Assembly (NCBI GenBank): GCA_037576215.1
Contig: JBANDB010000007.1
Coordinates: 5,177,001-5,241,000 of the forward strand
Reading direction: 5' to 3'
Length of the DNA stretch: 64,000 nucleotides
Source of the DNA: Armillaria gallica
Taxonomy: Eukaryota; Basidiomycota; Agaricomycetes; Agaricales; Physalacriaceae
Part shown: positions 59,209-64,000 of the stretch, piece by piece
Position numbering within the stretch: position 1 is the stretch's first letter
How the letters are laid out: every line of letters begins with the position of its first letter
Made by a program: the position numbers and the translations under genes
Notes under the pieces: model-generated
What the model was told of the DNA's origin: nothing
What the model saw: only the letters and a program-made list of their open reading frames with translations
Databases searched by the model: none

Positions 59209-60118
59209 GATACAGAGAGTGTCCCTATGGACCAGGTGTACGGCTGTGTCGCCACAAGCGCGTTATGTACGTATGCTCACATAATTTCAATGAAGACAGT
59301 ACTGGCTAGAACCATCCTACTCTTTCATCGCAAATTATTCGTCCCCCAAAGGTGTTTCCGCTACGTTCCCATCGGCGAAGATAGTGTCCTGGTGGGCTCT
59401 GATTCAGCTTCTCGCACTCAATTAATATATACTGGTATGAAAAGCATGCATCCACAGTCAGTACGTTCGATTCGTTCATGAATCGAAATTTCTTTTCTTA
59501 CGCGATGGTCTTTAGGACTACGAAGGGGTATATTCTCCGTCTGAACACCGGCCTTACGCATTTCACTCTCCGGGTTGTCCTATGTTATACTGGATACCCG
59601 TACCATTCCACGACGCTATACGAGCCTGCCTGCCAAGCCTCCGTTGGGCCGGGAGCCATTCCTGACGCTCAACCTAATTTACCCAAGGCGGGCCCGTATT
59701 TCTTAAACATTTCAGTGAGTCGCTCGCGCTGTTCCAAGGTTGAGGACTCTGACGTTATTTGGGTAGGCGCAGCGCGAAGAGTTTTCCAGTAGTATAAAGC
59801 CGCCTAGGCCTCTCCAGAGGATCTTTTGATTTAGGCAATACCCGTAAGCACTCCATCTCTCTACTCATCGTCCGGATCTCTCAGTCGTGCCTGCAGGCTG
59901 CTGTCGACTTTGTCGATGACCAATTCTACACGGGTTGAGACGGAAACGTACGAGCAGAGTGGAGGATGCAGAGAGGACGTCGTCAAACAGGTATGGTAGT
60001 GTCGCCACAAGCGCGTTATGTACAGCTGCTTGTAATCGGCAACATTTCGGCCCGTCGTCTCGCTCAAGATGGGGTGGTTGTCGCCCCCTGTCCTTCCACG
60101 TCACTTGTCCTCGTCTCT
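59209..60118. other. 0.9-kb interval with duplicated fragments
   Basis: No intact gene. It holds a fragment copied from the F-box gene (59717-59840) and two copies of a 25-bp sequence, GTGTCGCCACAAGCGCGTTA + TGTAC, at 59246-59270 and 59999-60023. Pieces are open for 60-100 codons only by chance. Confidence 0.5.
59717..59840 (+). pseudogene. 3' fragment of the F-box gene
   Basis: About 120 nt similar to 59060-59180 of the F-box gene: GAGTCG.TC.CGCTGTT.CCAA and GGCGCAG.GCGAA.AGTTT.CCAGTAGTATAAA are shared. Single-base changes and lost bases break the frame. It shows a partial tandem duplication of the gene's end. Confidence 0.7.
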
Positions 60119-61153
60119 CATGGCAAGCATCCAGCTTCATCTCAAGCCTCGACCAATATCCCGCAAATATAGCCACTCGAGATATCTGCCGTTCAAGTGG
60201 CCCTTTGCCTCTGAGTACGGACCATTCTTTGCGGACTATGAAACTATGCCCTCCGATGCTACAGAAGTATACCCTATACAGTCTTCTGCTTTAGTCATGT
60301 CGCTCTCCACCTTCTACAACGAACTCATACCTGGTCTTGATGCCGAGGTTCCTGATCCCAATAAATTCCCTCGCTCTGAATGGCCCGGTCTCCTTCAGCT
60401 TGCGGTGGAAAAGGCCGACTCCTCCTTTTGTTTCCAGCTCGAGTGCGAAGATCACATCGTTCGACTCGCCAAAGGCAACCGCGCCCCACCGCCCCCGCCT
60501 ACAGATATGCGGATAATTGACTTATCTCCAGAGTGGTATAATATAGTGTACTCTACGCATATTCGAGGTGACGTCGAGTTGCGCAACAAGTCTCGGGATA
60601 CTGAGGTGGAATTATCTGTCTGGGTGTATATGTTTTATGTTGCAGATGATCGGGCTGGTACGTGGTTTCAGTAGTGAGGTGATTATCTATCCTGACACCG
60701 CTGTAGAGATCTGGAGGGGCTTTCGGCAGGAGATGTATCAGTTGACAAAGTTTTTTTTTCCTGCTCGTTTACCCTCTGCTTCCTCTTATGGTCAGTGGCC
60801 ATAACATCACAGTTACATGTCTTCCATTGACCTTTCTTCCATCAGCCGAAAGTTGTGGTTTGTTCAACTTGGTCAGTAGGGGGGCATACACGGCTGCTTC
60901 TGCCATTGCATCCGCATTAACTGCTGAGACGCCAGCCGACGAAAATGAGCCTCCACTTCTTTCATTACCCTCCAGCAACGGCTTATCATCTACGGACTCG
61001 GCATCGTCCTCGCAGGTTGGTGATCTCGACGACGAATACACAAACTCATCTGGTCCACTCCGGGTGTGTTTTGCCATTCTGTATCAACCATTTGTACTGA
61101 CTGTCTTCATCCAGCGGAGGAACCTTATCGTTGCCGGATCTGTCAATCTGTAG
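60119..61153 (+). CDS. unassigned protein, four exons, 294 residues
   Basis: Exons 60119-60657, 60707-60790, 60846-61063 and 61115-61153 join in phase across introns of 49-55 nt. It starts MASIQLHLKPRPISRKYSHS. A first, compact part contains LPFKWPFASEYGPFFADYET, MSLSTFYNELIPGLDAEVPD and WPGLLQLAVEKADSSFCFQL and reads like a folded domain. The second half is Ala/Ser/Glu-rich (ASAIASALTAETPADENEP) and likely disordered, ending RRNLIVAGSVNL. No family recognised. Alternative splicing around 60873 is possible. The exon model depends on splice signals only. Confidence 0.5.
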
Positions 61154-61514
61154 CCCAGGTGTTCTTTCGGCAGACTCTTCCATGTACCAAGTCCCTCGGG
61201 GTCCTAAATCATATGCTTGGTCTTATTTACGGACAGATTTGGACGGGTGATCAACCTAAACTAACGCCACTCGATTCTTCGATGCTACAGGTAACAGCTT
61301 GAGTAGATCATAGAGTACTCGTATGACTACTCAAGCAAGAGACTGTCGCCGACTATGAACTCAAAAACCCTGTTGAATCTTTTGTGAGTTCTTCAGTATT
61401 ATAAATAGCAGCCTGAAAATTACTACTTACCAAACAGAAAATCCTGAGAAACGTGCGCATTCGTGGGTAAAGCTGATCTTCTTCGCATGAATGGTATCAC
61501 TGCCGGCAGACGAT

Positions 61515-61880
61515 TTACCTCCATAGCATCTCCTCTGTCGGAGAACACCAGTTATCCTCGTTGAAGAAATACGCTTCTTCAGGACACGATGCCGGTGGAC
61601 GAGCATCAGCAGCATCAAAGCCTCCTTGCATTAGATTTCCGTCGACATCTGTCTCCAAAACCTCGAAGTCAAGACAGACCCCCACGGTCATGTAAACAGC
61701 ACACAGATTCGCTCCTCTCATCTCAAGCGTCCGTACTCCAGTTAATGGATCTGGGTAGTAGAAATGTTGCTCAGAGGCGTATCCGTATCGGTCGCGAGGC
61801 GAATAGTTAACATCAGTCGTATGATCGTACGTGAATATCAGCCGCAAGTGGCCATCCCTGTGGGCTTTAGCGAAAAGGTC
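61515..61880 (-). CDS. unassigned C-terminal exon
   Basis: A minus-strand exon preceded by an AATATCCAG acceptor at 61881. It encodes LFAKAHRDGHLRLIFTYDHT, YPDPLTGVRTLEMRGANLCA and an acidic ASCPEEAYFFNEDNW segment, and stops at 61515. Amino-acid use is protein-like, but upstream exons were not found within the next kilobase, and the 3' end may instead splice at about 61547. No family recognised. Confidence 0.35.
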   Translation of the reverse strand, partial: DLFAKAHRDGHLRLIFTYDHTTDVNYSPRDRYGYASEQHFYYPDPLTGVRTLEMRGANLCAVYMTVGVCLDFEVLETDVDGNLMQGGFDAADARPPASCPEEAYFFNEDNWCSPTEEMLWR

Positions 61881-62852
61881 CTGGATATTGATTTATAGCC
61901 AGCAAGGAAAGCGCTGAGCATAGTTTTTAAGCCGTTTTAGTGACACTTGCACCTCGGCCATCGTTCGACACTTGCTCTACTCAATGAAATCCCTAAGGAT
62001 ATTTATCATAACATTGGAACACATGTATGCAGATAAGGGTAAAATTTCTAAGGAAACGGACCACAAGTGGGAGCTACAGAAAATCATTTATCCAAATTTT
62101 GCATATCCCGACCACCCGCAGTAGCGTTGCGACGCCCGCCAAGCTTCAACCACCAATGACTGCCATGTGCAAGAAATATGTATGCGTTATGCAGCATTCA
62201 ACATATGTCGTACAAGACCAGCTCAAACTCCACCTTGCTGATCAAGAAGCCCAGCCGAAGCGAGTGGCTTGGAATGGTCTGAACTAGATGAAGAAAGGTT
62301 CTGAATTTTGTATAGAAATTATCTCCTGTAGGACAAGAGTGAGCACGGACGCCTCTCCTGGCACGGTGGGAGTCGTGCGTAATGGAAGGGAATTCGTCGT
62401 GTCACGACCCGGCAGTGGGCATTAGGACTCGGCGCGTCCGACCATCCACGTAGAAACACAACTTCGCCACCCGACCAGTCCATTCGCAAGCTCACCTCAA
62501 AAACAACCAAACAACTGGATAAGGAATTGGCATGAAGACGTGTAAGCTTGTGAACGTCGAACGGAATGGCTAGCAAGTCTAACCGGCAACTTGAAGTGAG
62601 CAGGATTTCTACCGGACCCAATAACTTCAGTGACTATCAGAACTCGGAGCCTCAATAGTACTGAAGGATGCGTCCACGATGAGTCACCGCCTGATTTCAG
62701 GACGCTCAGTGTTGCGGCTTTCGCAAGAACGGTTACATGACTCTTTGCTTGGGTGTCATTGGTCAATCAGTCTGTGACCATAAAGTTTGAAGCTACAAAT
62801 TGATTTCATGCAACGCGTCTACGCCAGGTGCCCTTGTCCATTCTACATATTA
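61881..62852. other. 1.0-kb interval, mostly non-coding
   Basis: Would hold any missing 5' exons of the preceding minus-strand fragment and the 3' UTR of the HNH gene. No convincing exon was seen. Confidence 0.4.
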
Positions 62853-64000
62853 TCAAACAGTCATGATAGACATCCTCTCGCTACTTAAGTATATGTCTAG
62901 GTCATCAGCATTCATAATAAACGATTTGCTACCCCCTCCGAGGAATCGCTTCATCATAGATTCAATGACCTCTCCTGCACCACTGGCATGCAAAACCCTG
63001 GCAAGAGAGTAATGGAATTGAATGAGCTGGCGGTTTGGTCGAAGTTCAGCCGAACATCCTTCAAAGGAGATGACATCAATATTACTACTACGGATACCCA
63101 TTATCCCCGGAACATTGCGAATAAAATATTCGAGGTGGTACCGGTCGTGATGATCAGGCTGGTTATATCCTATCAATATGCCCACAAGAACGATAAGATA
63201 GCAGCTTACATCGGGACGCAACGACCACCCAAATTGATCAAAAATCGAATGAAGAGTGTGTTCCAGCGTTATTCCGTTGTAGACATGGTCGATGTTATCA
63301 TCAAGTTCGGCGACCTGTTCTTCGGATAGAGCAATAAAGTGGCGCAACATATCCCAAGTGGCATACTCGGCCAAAGAATTCTATATCATATTTATACTCA
63401 GTTGAAGATCTAGTAAATGGACGGCAAGGCACACCTTGGAACGCTTTCCGGCTGCCACCGCCCTCTTGAAGATATGAGCTGTTTTAACGTCCGCTGTAAG
63501 ATCTGTCGAATCCAGAGTAGTTGATTTCCAATCGATAAGTTTTGATATAATACAGCGAGAACCATCACGTTCTTTCACCTGAGCACATATAGGAGCACAA
63601 TGCATTCGATGGGCATATTTGATACGCACCGTATCCTCGAACGTTCCTTTACGTAGACGACTACCCTTGAAATGGAAGGTTTCGGTCTCATTGAGAGTCG
63701 GTGTAGCGATTTCCGAAGTAGAATGATGCCCTCGAATATCACTTTCATTAGCTTTGACTACAGTAAATAGTCAATATTGCAGACGAGAAAAATGAGTAGC
63801 TACGTACAAGGCCAGAAGAGGTACCGGACCCAGGTATTAGCCAGTTCTATCAGCCGCTCAATGCCATAGTCCTGGCCAGCAGTAATGATTGCACAGGCGA
63901 CGTAGCGACGAGGCGTTTTGCTGTCATCTTCTTCGGCTCCAGTGGCGTGATCGAGCATGGCCTCTAAGACCGCCTCTGGGTGAATATCTTTATCGACGGT
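62853..64000 (-). CDS. fungal HNH-nuclease-domain protein (runs off the window)
   Basis: Member of the large Agaricomycete family carrying an HNH_2-type domain; role unknown. On the minus strand from the right edge: a helical leader (DIHPEAVLEAMLDHATG, RRYVACAIITAGQDYGIERL), an intron, then HCAPICAQVKERDGSRCIIS, where the RDG.RC block opens the nuclease domain. TADVKTAHIFKRAVAAGK contains the first conserved His of the A-H-I motif. After a further intron, HVYNGITLEHTLHSIFDQF gives the N and H of the HNH core. LEYFIRNVPGIMGIR and ASGAGEVIESMMKRFLGGG follow, and the gene stops at 62853. The core residues are all present, so the nuclease may be functional. The start codon lies beyond position 64000. 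Confidence 0.8.

Noticed and set aside
1..64000. CRISPR arrays, phage or bacterial defence systems
   Set aside because: Dense spliceosomal introns and fungal gene families show nuclear eukaryotic DNA, and no regularly spaced direct-repeat array was seen.

Overview
The window looks like nuclear DNA of a filamentous basidiomycete, most likely an Agaricomycete. Genes lie on both strands without operons. Most are cut by many short introns (about 45-75 nt, GT...AG), and exons can be as small as 15 nt. The recognisable proteins are fungal: DUR3, ATG12, BNA1 and RAD17, plus BTB, F-box and HNH proteins of kinds that are expanded in mushrooms. All calls come from reading frames, splice signals and family memory. 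No search was run.

Layout. 1-24.2 kb is a gene-poor accessory stretch made of duplicated and decaying genes. It holds two apparently intact 13-exon aldo/keto reductase genes plus one relic, three diverged BTB-type genes, one broken F-box gene, a small spliced gene near 19 kb, and long stretches with no convincing gene. 25-36.3 kb is conserved housekeeping: urea permease DUR3 (minus), EMC8/9 subunit (plus), an unresolved coding-like stretch, a bestrophin-type anion channel (plus) and glycyl-tRNA synthetase (plus). 36.3-43 kb is mostly intergenic, with one small 4-exon gene (38.2 kb) and a candidate non-autonomous DNA transposon rich in GCGTT/AACGC motifs (41.9-43.0 kb). 43-51 kb is conserved again: ATG12 (minus), a Ddr48-like repeat protein (minus), 3-hydroxyanthranilate dioxygenase BNA1 (minus) divergent from an unknown Ser/Pro-rich protein (plus), and checkpoint clamp loader RAD17 (minus). 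51.3-52.3 kb carries a kinase-like relic and a 460-bp inverted-repeat element flanked by an 8-bp direct repeat. 53.4-56.9 kb is an O-methyltransferase with a long disordered tail. 57.8-59.2 kb is an intact F-box gene with a 3' fragment of itself downstream. 60.1-61.2 kb and 61.5-61.9 kb are unassigned genes. The window ends inside a fungal HNH-nuclease-domain gene (minus).

The housekeeping genes have no shared pathway. Three carry promoter motifs that fit their roles: GATA sites before DUR3 (nitrogen control), two ACGCGT boxes before RAD17 (G1/S), and a TATA box plus STRE before the Ddr48-like gene (stress). I found no convincing new multi-gene system. The least described material is the pair of inverted-repeat elements, the BTB family with its shared last intron and terminal peptide, and three small spliced genes I cannot assign.
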